Assembly (NCBI RefSeq): GCF_009617875.1
Contig: NZ_BLAV01000001.1
Span: 2,976,001 to 3,040,000, forward strand
Reading direction: 5' to 3'
From: Prolixibacter sp. NT017
GTDB taxonomy: Bacteria > Bacteroidota > Bacteroidia > Bacteroidales > Prolixibacteraceae
Length of the DNA: 64,000 nucleotides
Of this stretch, positions 7,886 to 15,853 are shown piece after piece (within the stretch, counting starts at the first letter, position 1; every line of letters starts with the position of its first letter). A program made the position numbers and the translations under genes. The notes below the pieces were generated by a model. The model worked only from the letters and a program-made list of their open reading frames with translations, had not been told where the DNA came from and ran no database searches.

Positions 7886-8753
7886 TATGACACAAAAAAA
7901 GCAAACAAAAGAGCCGGATAATACAGCCGTCAGAACAGCACTTTGGAGAGCCTTGCATGTGCAGGTAGATGCTGAACCTCATATCCTCGAAGATGGAATC
8001 GGGTTGAAATTGGTCGCTCCGCCCGACGGCTGGCAGGAACGTCCTGATATGAAATACACGCGACGCCTTCGGGCTTCGGTGGTGGCCCGTGCCCGTCTGA
8101 TCGAAGACTTCGTTGTGAAACAGAACCAACAGGGAATTGGCCAGTATGTTATTCTTGGTGCCGGCCTCGACACCTTTGCCCAACGCAAACCAAAGTCTGT
8201 CTACCCGCTTCAAATATTTGAAATCGATCAGCCCGATACGCTGGAATGGAAAGAACAACGCCTAAACGAAACAGGTCTGGACATTCCTGATGATTTGCAT
8301 TTTGTACCCGTCGATTTTGAGACTTCTTCATGGTGGGAGCAACTCCTGACGGCAGGATTTGACATCAACCAACCGGCAGTTGTCGCCTGTACCGGTGTGA
8401 GTTTGTACCTGACCGAAGAGGCCATCGTGGCGATGCTGGAACAACTGGCCGGACTGGTAGCAGGCTCCCGCTTGATCATGTCATTTTATCTTCCGCTGGA
8501 GCTATTGGATGAAGAAGACCAGCCGATGCAGCAAATGGCAGAGAAAGGTGCCCGCGAAGCCGGAACACCCATGGTGAGTTTCTTTAGTCCGGATAAAATA
8601 TTGAGCCTGGCCCGTGAAGCCGGTTTTAAGGAGGCGAAAACATTATCGACAAAAGATATCGAAGAATCCTATTTTGCCAACCGCACCGACGACCTGATGC
8701 CCGCCAGCGGCGAAGTGTTTTTGATAGCCACAACACAGACCGGAAAACGCTAG
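7875..8753 (+). CDS. SAM-dependent methyltransferase, leucine carboxyl methyltransferase family
   Basis: This 292-residue protein matches the PPM1/LCMT-type (TIGR00027-like) methyltransferases. The SAM-binding loop LGAGLDTFA is at 94-102 and the acidic second motif FEIDQP at 115-120; a conserved ACTGVSLYLTEEA stretch follows near 170. Substrates of the bacterial members are mostly unknown, though some modify polyketides or small carboxylates. An alternative ATG at 7887, two bases after the preceding stop codon, would remove the 11-bp overlap and may be the real start. It closes the ArsR-headed cluster. Confidence 0.87.
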   Translation: MIGSMTQKKQTKEPDNTAVRTALWRALHVQVDAEPHILEDGIGLKLVAPPDGWQERPDMKYTRRLRASVVARARLIEDFVVKQNQQGIGQYVILGAGLDTFAQRKPKSVYPLQIFEIDQPDTLEWKEQRLNETGLDIPDDLHFVPVDFETSSWWEQLLTAGFDINQPAVVACTGVSLYLTEEAIVAMLEQLAGLVAGSRLIMSFYLPLELLDEEDQPMQQMAEKGAREAGTPMVSFFSPDKILSLAREAGFKEAKTLSTKDIEESYFANRTDDLMPASGEVFLIATTQTGKR

Positions 8754-8805
8754 CCTAAGCTAATCGGATTTTGTTACTTTTTGCGATAGCCACTCTTACT
8801 CTTGT

Positions 8806-9159
8806 TCAACTCATCTGGTCCAATACCGCTTTAAGGACAAGCGCGTGATTGCGGTCAGGGTTTCTTGCGGCATAAACCAGAATGAGGGAGCCATACTGAA
8901 CCTCAAGATTTTTCAGTCTCTTAAGCTCTCCTTCTTTTTCAGATAACTCCCGGGCATAATAGTGTTGAAATTCTGTCCAGCGTCCTTCTTTATCCTGGTG
9001 AAACCATTTTCGCAGTCCGCTGTCCGGGGCTACTTCCTTATTCCATTCATCCCAGAAGGCAGCCTCCTTCCGGAAACCTCGGGGCCACAATCTGTCGACC
9101 AATACACTGTATGACCGACCGGAAACAGCCCCCTCATAAACCCTTCGAAGCATAATCAT
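8806..9159 (-). CDS. DUF488-family protein
   Basis: The 117-residue protein has the family signature VDRLWPRG at 21-28, followed by W-N-K-E-V-A-P-D-S-x-L-R-x-W-F and a late ILVYAARNPDRNHA stretch. It is the short YeaO-like form. Biochemical function is unknown. It lies three bases after the racemase-like gene on the same strand. Confidence 0.9.
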   Translation of the reverse strand: MIMLRRVYEGAVSGRSYSVLVDRLWPRGFRKEAAFWDEWNKEVAPDSGLRKWFHQDKEGRWTEFQHYYARELSEKEGELKRLKNLEVQYGSLILVYAARNPDRNHALVLKAVLDQMS

Positions 9160-9162
9160 GAT

Positions 9163-9864
9163 TTATCTGTTGTCTCGACACTGCTTAGCAATGGCTGCCA
9201 CGTGAATCTTCGTCGTATTCAACACAGGAACGCCGGCGTAACGCTCCTCTTCAAGAATTAATGGCAATTCGGTACAGCCAAGAATGATAGAATCGATCCC
9301 CCGTTCCCGAACCATTTTTTCGATGATCGCTTCCAGTTGTTGCCGCGTTTCGTCTTTGAAAATACCCAGTTCAATCTCACTGAACAGTTTGTTGTCGATG
9401 AATTCCCGGTCGTTTTCATCGGGCAACACCACATCCAGGTTCCTGCGGTGAAAAACATCCGCGTAAAAGGTCGCTTTCATTGTTAAGCCGGTACCAAACA
9501 GCCCGGGACGCTTCGAGCCTATTCGCTCCACTTCATCGCGGGTCGCCTCCACAATGCTGAGCAAAGGAATGCCCGACCGTTCCCTCAATGCATCGAATAA
9601 CTGATGAGGCGTATTGGCACTCAGAGCGGCAAAATCGGCCCCCGCCCTCTCCAGCTTGTCAATCTTCTCGGCCAGGTAATCCGTTGCCTCCTCGTACCGC
9701 TCCTCACGCATCAGCCCGATGAAAAACGACATATTCACGCTGTAAATAATGATCTCCGGGTAGTTCAGATCCCCATCGCCTGTCTTAAATGCATCGATGA
9801 GTTCTTTGTAATAATCAACCGTTGCTTCCGGTCCCAGTCCTCCGATAATTCCTATTTTCTTCAT
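9163..9864 (-). CDS. Aspartate/glutamate racemase-family protein, first Cys replaced
   Basis: The 233-residue protein is a PF01177-type amino acid racemase: GIIGGLGPEAT at 5-15, S-A-N-T-P-H at 82-87 and the second catalytic loop GCTELPL with Cys197. These enzymes interconvert L- and D-amino acids without cofactor using two cysteines. Here the first loop has Ser82 where two-base racemases carry Cys (C-x-N-T); the codon is AGT. The protein may be a one-sided or altered-specificity member. It heads a two-gene unit with DUF488. Confidence 0.85.
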   Translation of the reverse strand: MKKIGIIGGLGPEATVDYYKELIDAFKTGDGDLNYPEIIIYSVNMSFFIGLMREERYEEATDYLAEKIDKLERAGADFAALSANTPHQLFDALRERSGIPLLSIVEATRDEVERIGSKRPGLFGTGLTMKATFYADVFHRRNLDVVLPDENDREFIDNKLFSEIELGIFKDETRQQLEAIIEKMVRERGIDSIILGCTELPLILEEERYAGVPVLNTTKIHVAAIAKQCRDNR

Positions 9865-10247
9865 GAATCAATGATGGTCATTTGTTGATTGGCTACCGAT
9901 CCCCGGGTATCTTCGGCCCGCAGGACTTGGATTGCAAAATCAATCAATTTTTACTGTAAAGGTATCATTTCAGGCATAAAGGACAATAAAGTCTTTTATA
10001 AAAAGAACGAAATCCTAAACAATAATCAAACGGTGGATGGTTAAAGGAAAATGGAGAGAGAAACGGAGTCTCAAAGTGTTCTGAGCATGATTTCCATAAC
10101 AGACTTGCCCACAGAGCCGAACAACAGGAACCAGGGATAAAAATATTAAGGTTAAAGACTTGTTTCATTTCCGGAGTCTTTTCTTAACCTGCTCTAGCAA
10201 CATATCATCACCATTGACTGTTAACTTGATATCTGTAAGACAAACAA
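9865..10247. other. Intergenic region with a short repeat-family remnant
   Basis: No credible gene. At 10114-10131 the words gagccgaacaacaggaac match the spacer of the 221-bp units at the left edge, so this is probably another relic of that family. The rest is AT-rich and should hold the promoters of the two divergent genes, but I see no clear boxes. Confidence 0.4.
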
Positions 10248-10835
10248 ATGTCCATGAAGGCTTCAACCAATCACAAACTGCTTTACTACTTCAACAAATG
10301 GGTGGATATTACCGAACAGGAGGAAGAGATTATCCTTTCGGCTTTTGAGCAAACTTCAGTGAAGAAGAAAAAGGACTTGTTGGTTCCCGGTGAAGTTTGC
10401 CGGTACGTCTATTTCGTCACGAAAGGTGGTTTGCGGTCTTATTTCGTCGATTCGAAGGGTGTGGAACACATCTATCAAATCAGGCTGGACAACAGCTGGA
10501 TTAGCGACCTCGAGAGTTTCTTTTCGCAACGTCCGTCCAAATACTATATCGAGGCGATGGAAGATACGCAGATGCTCCGCATTTCGCATGAGCGGCTGGA
10601 ACAGCTTTACCACGAAGTGCCCAAGCTGGAACGCTACTTCCGCATCCTGTTTCAGAAAGCCTACATCAATGCACTGGAACGACTGAACGCCACCATGTGG
10701 GAATCGGCCGTTGAGCGATACAACGACATGCTGAAAGAACATTCCGATATCTTCCAGCGCGTACCGCTAACCTACATTGCCTCCTACCTGGGCATCACCC
10801 CAGAGAGCCTGAGCCGTATCCGAAAGAAGAAGTAG
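10248..10835 (+). CDS. Crp/Fnr-family transcriptional regulator
   Basis: The 195-residue protein has a cyclic-nucleotide-binding-type beta-roll at about 25-115 (LLVPGEVCRYVYFVTKGGLRSYF) and a C-terminal winged-helix reader at about 172-193 (LTYIASYLGITPESLSRIRK). There are no clustered cysteines, so it is not an FNR-type Fe-S sensor. Start could also be the ATG at 10254. It is followed by YgiD- and QorB-like genes on the same strand, which it may control. Confidence 0.9.
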   Translation: MSMKASTNHKLLYYFNKWVDITEQEEEIILSAFEQTSVKKKKDLLVPGEVCRYVYFVTKGGLRSYFVDSKGVEHIYQIRLDNSWISDLESFFSQRPSKYYIEAMEDTQMLRISHERLEQLYHEVPKLERYFRILFQKAYINALERLNATMWESAVERYNDMLKEHSDIFQRVPLTYIASYLGITPESLSRIRKKK

Positions 10836-10906
10836 GCCGACGGAAAACGAGGCACCCACTCTTTTTCCTAACCCACATCAAGTTCATTTCTTACCATAGA
10901 TCAAGT

Positions 10907-10935
10907 GTACGAGGCCTGTACCCACCCTACCTTTG
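10907..10935 (+). promoter_or_regulatory. Promoter and operator candidate for the ygiD-like gene
   Basis: TACCTTTG at 10928-10935 matches the Bacteroidota -7 box TAnnTTTG. Just upstream, GTAC-7 nt-GTAC at 10907-10921 forms an imperfect palindrome with 11 of 15 symmetric bases, a plausible dimeric regulator site. The -33 box is poor, which fits an activator-dependent promoter. Confidence 0.4.
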
Positions 10936-11007
10936 TACCTGATGATTGACCATCGAACGATAACATTTTTTAGATAACGTCATCGTTGGTCAAACCGTAA
11001 AGAGAAT

Positions 11008-11892
11008 ATGAACAGGAAGGCATTTGTGAAACGACTTTTGGCAGCAATGCCAATAACATTTACAGCAATGAAATTAAATGCTCTACATAACATCACCGAT
11101 TCGTTGGAGAACACGCCCAAAATGCCCGTTCTTTTCGTGGGGCACGGCAGCCCGATGAATGCGATTGAGGAAAACGAATTTGTAAAAGGATTTCGAAAAG
11201 TGTCGACCGGGATCGAAACGCCCAAGGCCATTGTGGTTGTTTCGGCTCATTGGGAAACACAGGGAACCCGGGTAACCGCCATGGAACATCCGCCTACGAT
11301 TCACGATTTCGGAGGCTTCCCGAAAGAGCTCTACGAGGTACAGTATCCGGCACCGGGCATGCCGCAACTGGCAGAGGAAGTAAAAGGGCTGGCCCATACC
11401 ACCGAGGTCCATCTCGACGACAAATGGGGACTCGATCATGGCGCGTGGTCGGTCATCCGGCACATGTATCCCAGGGCCGACATTCCGGTGATACAGATTA
11501 GCCTCGATTATTACAAGAATCCGCAGGAACATTACGCACTGGCCAAAGAGTTGGCTCAACTGCGACAAAAGGGTATCCTGGTTGTCGGAAGCGGTAACAT
11601 CGTGCACAATCTCCGGATGGTCCGTTGGGACAAGCTGAACGAGAACTACGGTTACGACTGGGCTCACGAGGCAAACGAGAAGATGAAACAATGGATTCTG
11701 GAGGGGAATCACGCTGCGTTAATGGATTTTTCGAAACAGGGTACTGCCTTCAACCTGTCGATTCCTACGCCGGAGCATTTCCTGCCCTTGCTGTATGCGC
11801 TGGCCCTTCAGGATAAGAAAGACGACATCACCCTCTTTAACGATGAACCCCTTGGCGGTTCGTTATCGATGACCTCGGTAAAAATCGGGTAA
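11008..11892 (+). CDS. ygiD: LigB-type extradiol dioxygenase, YgiD/DODA-like
   Basis: The 294-residue protein has the class III extradiol ring-cleavage fold of YgiD/4,5-DOPA dioxygenase. Metal-binding histidines are visible at VGHGSPM (H46) and VSAHWE (H81), with IHDFGGFP and LDHGAWSV downstream. It opens catechol rings using non-heme Fe(II) or zinc; the natural substrate is not certain. It is about 25 residues longer at the N-terminus than E. coli YgiD; that extension is basic then hydrophobic and may be a signal or a start misplaced upstream. A later ATG at residue 39 would give the standard length. QorB-like gene follows at 40 bp. Confidence 0.88.
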   Translation: MNRKAFVKRLLAAMPITFTAMKLNALHNITDSLENTPKMPVLFVGHGSPMNAIEENEFVKGFRKVSTGIETPKAIVVVSAHWETQGTRVTAMEHPPTIHDFGGFPKELYEVQYPAPGMPQLAEEVKGLAHTTEVHLDDKWGLDHGAWSVIRHMYPRADIPVIQISLDYYKNPQEHYALAKELAQLRQKGILVVGSGNIVHNLRMVRWDKLNENYGYDWAHEANEKMKQWILEGNHAALMDFSKQGTAFNLSIPTPEHFLPLLYALALQDKKDDITLFNDEPLGGSLSMTSVKIG

Positions 11893-11932
11893 GAGGGAAA
11901 CAAATAATAGTAACATTAAAACGTATCAGAAA

Positions 11933-12778
11933 ATGAAAATAGCAGTAACAGGAGCAACAGGCCAGCTAGGAAGCCTGGTTGTTGAACAATTGAAGAAAAG
12001 AGTAGCGAGTGAGAACCTGGTAGCCTTGGTACGCAGCCCTGAAAAGGCAGCCAAGCTGGGCATTGAAGCCCGTGCATTCGACTACAACCAACCGGAAGGA
12101 CTGAGTGATGCATTGAATGGCATCGATCGGCTGGTGTTAATTTCAGGTAGCGAAATCGGGCAACGGGCCCGGCAACATGCGAATGTGATTAAAGCGGCTA
12201 AGAAAGCCGGCGTACAATGGATTGTTTATACCAGCCTGCTTCACGCCGATACTTCGTCGCTGAACCTGGCGGGAGAACACATCGCCACCGAGAAAGCGCT
12301 GAAGGAATCAGGTATCGCACATACGGTTCTTCGCAACGGATGGTATACCGAAAACTACACCGCTTCCATCGAAGGAGCGCTCGGGGCCGGAGCATTTGTC
12401 GGTAGCGCCGGCGATGGAAAAATCTCGTCTGCCACCCGCGCTGACTATGCCGAGGCAGCAGCAGTTGCCGTTACCGACGAGCGTCACAAAGGAAAAGTGT
12501 ACGAACTGGCCGGTGACAAAGCGTACACATTAACCGACCTCGCAGCTGAGATTTCGAAACAAAGCGGAAAAGACCTTCCGTACAACAATCTGCCGGAAGC
12601 CGAATATGCTAACATTCTGAAGAATGTAGGCTTACCGGACATGTTTGCGGAGGCCATTGCCAGCTGGGATACCGGAGCATCGAAAGGTGATTTGTTCGAC
12701 GACTCCCGTCAGCTTTCCCAACTAATCGGACGGCCGACCACTCCGCTGGCTGATACCGTGAAGGCTGCACTGAAATAA
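11933..12778 (+). CDS. qorB: NmrA-like SDR, QorB-type NAD(P)H:quinone oxidoreductase
   Basis: The 281-residue protein has the atypical SDR nucleotide-binding loop TGATGQLG at 6-13, the ALVRSPEKA strand that usually sets NADPH specificity, and RNGWYTENY near 145, a mark of the QorB/NmrA group. QorB reduces quinones with NADPH. The preceding ygiD-like gene acts on catechols, so the pair may handle aromatic or quinone stress; this is inference from proximity. Confidence 0.87.
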   Translation: MKIAVTGATGQLGSLVVEQLKKRVASENLVALVRSPEKAAKLGIEARAFDYNQPEGLSDALNGIDRLVLISGSEIGQRARQHANVIKAAKKAGVQWIVYTSLLHADTSSLNLAGEHIATEKALKESGIAHTVLRNGWYTENYTASIEGALGAGAFVGSAGDGKISSATRADYAEAAAVAVTDERHKGKVYELAGDKAYTLTDLAAEISKQSGKDLPYNNLPEAEYANILKNVGLPDMFAEAIASWDTGASKGDLFDDSRQLSQLIGRPTTPLADTVKAALK

Positions 12779-12799
12779 CAACTTATCAAAGCATTGTAT

Positions 12800-12847
12800 C
12801 AATTCTGTTTGCCCGATCCGGTTTCCCGGAGACGGCAGACAGAATTG
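12800..12847. repeat. Long inverted repeat after qorB
   Basis: CAATTCTGT at 12800-12808 pairs with ACAGAATTG at 12839-12847, continued by a T-G pair and TGCC/GGCA, about 14 paired positions, with an inner CCGG/CCGG hairpin. No T-run follows on the plus strand, so it is not a classical terminator. It may be a processing or attenuation structure before the next gene. Confidence 0.65.
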
Positions 12848-12915
12848 TTGTATGAAGCTATCTGAGAGGAAGAAAAATCATCACTCTTCTCAATCTTACA
12901 CCAACCGATATTACC

Positions 12916-13416
12916 ATGAAAAACCAGGAACGAATACAGAAGATAACAGAGAAATATTCCGGAACGGTTCGCCTGTTGAGTATCGAAAAGGAAGTGCTTC
13001 GTTTTCAATCCCTGTCAAATCATTCGTTGGAGAAAGAAATCACACTGGAAGCAGGCTACCAAACCATTGCCGGCAGGTTTTTCCGGCAAGACATTCCTAC
13101 CGAGGCCGAAACCGAGTATGCCATTAACTACATCGAGGATACGTTGATGAGCAGCAAAGATTTATTGAACAGGAATGAGGTACTGGTTTCTTCCGATGAA
13201 GACCTGGCAGAAGTATTCCGCAAAAATGGCTTCACTCAAAGTACTTTCTCCCGTCGGGAAGTCGAGAATCTTTTTACGCAATACGCCTATGTCGTCATAG
13301 GGCGACCATCCTCAATACAACGTAGTTCCGTAACCCGCGAAGATTTTGCCACGATTCTCCTGTTGCGCGAAATCACCCACCACCTGGGTTTTGAAGTCAT
13401 CGACCTGGTTGATTAA
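12916..13416 (+). CDS. Conserved-looking protein of unknown function
   Basis: I do not recognise this 166-residue protein. It is soluble, without signal peptide or membrane segment. It has a charged N-terminus, a strand-rich first half (GTVRLLSIEKEVLRFQSL, AGYQTIAGRFF) and a helical C-terminal half (REVENLFTQYAYVVIG, REDFATILLLREITHHLGF). Codon use resembles neighbours and there is a plausible leader of about 140 bp including a strong hairpin. It may be cotranscribed with the qorB-like gene or have its own promoter. Confidence 0.6.
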   Translation: MKNQERIQKITEKYSGTVRLLSIEKEVLRFQSLSNHSLEKEITLEAGYQTIAGRFFRQDIPTEAETEYAINYIEDTLMSSKDLLNRNEVLVSSDEDLAEVFRKNGFTQSTFSRREVENLFTQYAYVVIGRPSSIQRSSVTREDFATILLLREITHHLGFEVIDLVD

Positions 13417-13792
13417 CACAGGAATGCCGGAGAACACTTCATTCAAATTCAGGAAGTTTTTTTTACCTTGAAGTGCCTTAACAAACCAACAGAATGAAAA
13501 CTGACCGAAGTATATCGAAAAGATTAAGAATCCAAGTGACACGCTTTTTGTCGACTCAACATAATAGATGTTGTTACACTGCCAAAATCAAGGGTATAAC
13601 AACACCTAAAATTGGTTAAAAGGGAAACAACAACCATAGTTAATACACACTAGTTGGCAGCAAGGCTAAACGACCGCACAATCATCTTTCGAAAAAGTTT
13701 TAAGATACTGTTTACCAACGAACTTTTATCAGACTTTGCTCGACAGTTCTTTTAATATTTTTTTGATTCATTAGTAAGGGCTTGGACATATA
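13417..13792. other. AT-rich intergenic region
   Basis: No gene or strong hairpin is visible. Base composition shifts to AT-rich here and stays low until about 15760, suggesting that the azoR-HxlR block and the genes after it were acquired together. Confidence 0.5.
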
Positions 13793-14404
13793 TTACTCTA
13801 TGACAATATTATCCAAGGCTTTTCTTAGAGCTTCATCACGACCAAGGGTAGATTGTCCTTCTGCTCTAAAAATATCAACAACTTCAATCCCTATTACTTC
13901 AAGAAAAAACTTAACATAATTTGTCGCAAAGTCATAGTCTTTCAATTTTCCTTCAGAATAAACACCTCCAGAGGAAGTTACGATATAAGCTTTTTTGCCT
14001 TTTAGCAAGCCGGTAGGCAGTAAACTGTTCCCTTTGTATTCATATTTGAATGTGATTCCTGCCCTGGCTATCTGATCAAAGTATGCTTTTAATGATGAAG
14101 GAATGTTCCAATTATACATTGGTGCTTCAACGACTAAAAGATCCGCTTTTACTAATTCATTAATGGCCTTGTCAGAAACAGATCTTTCAGACTTTTCAAT
14201 TTGAGTTATTTTTTCATCCGGAGTGAAAAATGCATTGATATGTGATTCTGTTAAATGAGGCATATGGATTTTTGACAGATCATATTCCGTAATATTTGCT
14301 TGAGGATATTTTTCCTTTATATTTTGGATGACCTTTTTTCCTAAAATTCGACTGAGAGAGGCCTCATTTTTTGGACTTGAAATGATATGCAATATTTGTT
14401 TCAT
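13793..14404 (-). CDS. azoR: FMN-dependent NADH-azoreductase
   Basis: The 203-residue protein is a flavodoxin-like AzoR/AcpD: the phosphate loop region SSPKNEASLSRILG follows the first strand, EAPMYNWNIPSSLKAYFDQI is the classic FMN-contact segment, and TSSGGVYSEG matches the second. It reduces azo bonds and, more relevantly, quinones with NADH. It is transcribed away from an HxlR regulator, a very common arrangement in which the regulator controls the reductase in response to electrophiles. Confidence 0.93.
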   Translation of the reverse strand: MKQILHIISSPKNEASLSRILGKKVIQNIKEKYPQANITEYDLSKIHMPHLTESHINAFFTPDEKITQIEKSERSVSDKAINELVKADLLVVEAPMYNWNIPSSLKAYFDQIARAGITFKYEYKGNSLLPTGLLKGKKAYIVTSSGGVYSEGKLKDYDFATNYVKFFLEVIGIEVVDIFRAEGQSTLGRDEALRKALDNIVIE

Positions 14405-14461
14405 CTTTTTATTAAATTAAATTTTAACACTACAAAAATATGTATATTAGCTAACTTTTCA

Positions 14462-14502
14462 TTAGTAGTTACCCAAAGGTTAGTAGTAACATTTAGGTTA
14501 GT
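14462..14502. promoter_or_regulatory. Repeated operator-like sites between azoR and the HxlR gene
   Basis: TTAGTAGTTAC at 14462-14472 and TTAGTAGTAAC at 14480-14490 are direct repeats 18 bp apart, and GGTTAGT recurs at 14478 and 14496 with the same 18-bp spacing. They sit in the divergent promoter region, as expected for HxlR binding sites. Function inferred. Confidence 0.5.
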
Positions 14503-14523
14503 CAATTAATTAAAGTAAGAAAA

Positions 14524-14892
14524 ATGACGGCAAAAGAAGGAACTTATACACAACCACAATGCACCAATAATCTATTAGCTACAGAAGATGCTTTATATGT
14601 TCTTGGCGGTAGATGGACAATAAGAGTGATGATTGCTATTCTTGGCGGGCATACGCGGTTTAATGACATACAACGAACGTTGAAAAATATTTCTGCAAGA
14701 GTACTGTCAGCCGAATTGAAAAAATTAGAAGAAAACCATTTAATTAAAAGAACTGTCCTTGCAGAGCAAATACCTGTTATTATAGAATATATCCCTACGA
14801 AATACAGCAGGTCATTAAAAGGAGTTATCAGTGCTTTGGCTGAATGGGGCATAAAACATAAAAAGAAAATAATAGAAAAAAATAGAACATAA
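14524..14892 (+). CDS. HxlR-family transcriptional regulator
   Basis: The 122-residue protein has the HxlR winged helix: LGGRWTIRVMIAILGGHTRFNDIQRTL, then SARVLSAELKKLEENHLIKR as recognition helix and wing, and a YIPTKYSRSLKGVI C-terminal helix. A cysteine near the N-terminus (QPQCTNN) is at the position of the redox-sensing Cys in related regulators such as HypR/YodB, so it may sense quinones or aldehydes. It is divergent from azoR with repeated sites between. Confidence 0.93.
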   Translation: MTAKEGTYTQPQCTNNLLATEDALYVLGGRWTIRVMIAILGGHTRFNDIQRTLKNISARVLSAELKKLEENHLIKRTVLAEQIPVIIEYIPTKYSRSLKGVISALAEWGIKHKKKIIEKNRT

Positions 14893-15045
14893 CAGAAGCC
14901 CGTGCTGTCATCAATAGCTATAAGCAATTGGGACGAAAATGATAAAACGAAAGAATACATAAAAAACAAAGGCCGGTACCAAACTGAAAAGTTAGGACAA
15001 AAAACTCCCAACTACTCATAGATGAGACCGTTGCATGCCATATAA

Positions 15046-15664
15046 ATGAAATCCAACATGTTTGAAATAGAAACAGAAATTACAATATTGATAAATCATA
15101 AATCAGACCTCGAAAAGGGGCAGAAAAGAGATTATTACATCAAAATTGCAAAAGGAATAGATAAAAATTCAGGAAAAAAAGGTTTTTTACTTCTTAATGA
15201 GTTCAAAACAAATAAGACAAATAATCAAACTGATTTTTTCAAAAACAATCTATACAGTACACCAATTGAAGCTTTCCATTTTGGACTTTACAAAATGAAA
15301 ACCAGTAAATCAGAACCTTAAACTGTTTGAAGAAAACAAAAAGAAAGAAATAAGAAAACAACAAAAGTTACCACAGAAGCTAATCAGAAATTTCATCAAA
15401 TCTTGTAACAATAATGATATTGATGGAATTCTTGAAAACCTGCAAGACAATGTAACTTTTGAAAGAATAATTAATTGGCAAACAGTGTTTTCAATAAAGA
15501 GCAAAGAAGAATTTAAAAAATATGTTGAATCCTCTAATCCTGACTTTTGCGGCAGAGAACTAAAAATTAAATCATCATGGGATTTTAAGAAATCATGTGT
15601 AACAATTAATGTTCATTTCTTCCCAAAAATAAAAGATGAACAGATACTGATTAATACATTATAA
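15046..15664 (+). pseudogene. Apparently frameshifted gene with SnoaL-like C-terminal half
   Basis: A 91-codon frame from 15046 stops at 15321. A second frame, open from 15299 to the stop at 15664 (121 codons), overlaps it but has no ATG, GTG or TTG near its beginning. The second frame reads like real protein, e.g. FIKSCNNNDIDGILENLQDN, with the FxxxxxxxDxDxxLxxLxD pattern of SnoaL/NTF2-like domains and an RIINWQTVFSIKSKEEFKKY continuation. One +1 shift around 15300 would join both into roughly 200 residues. The first half has no family I recognise. Either the gene is broken or the sequence has an error. AT-rich. Confidence 0.55.
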
Positions 15665-15769
15665 TCAAGACGATTTACGTTTGAGATTAATGAAAATATT
15701 ATTGAAAGTATGATTGGAAAAAAATTAAATACGGCACACAATTGTCATATGGCAGGCGGGAGTTTTAGG

Positions 15770-15787
15770 GGTCTGACAAGTCAGACC
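15770..15787. repeat. GGTCTGAC palindrome
   Basis: GGTCTGAC-aa-GTCAGACC is a perfect 8-bp inverted repeat with a 2-nt loop; GGTCTGAC recurs about 40 bp downstream at 15820-15827. It lies between the 3' end of the frameshifted gene and the 3' end of the ATP-grasp gene. It has REP-like form but lacks the GTAG prefix and a T-run. Confidence 0.6.
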
Positions 15788-15853
15788 AGCGTTGCCACCT
15801 CCTGCGGGGTCTGACTGCGACCATCTAACGTCTTAAATCTGACCTTTGGATTC

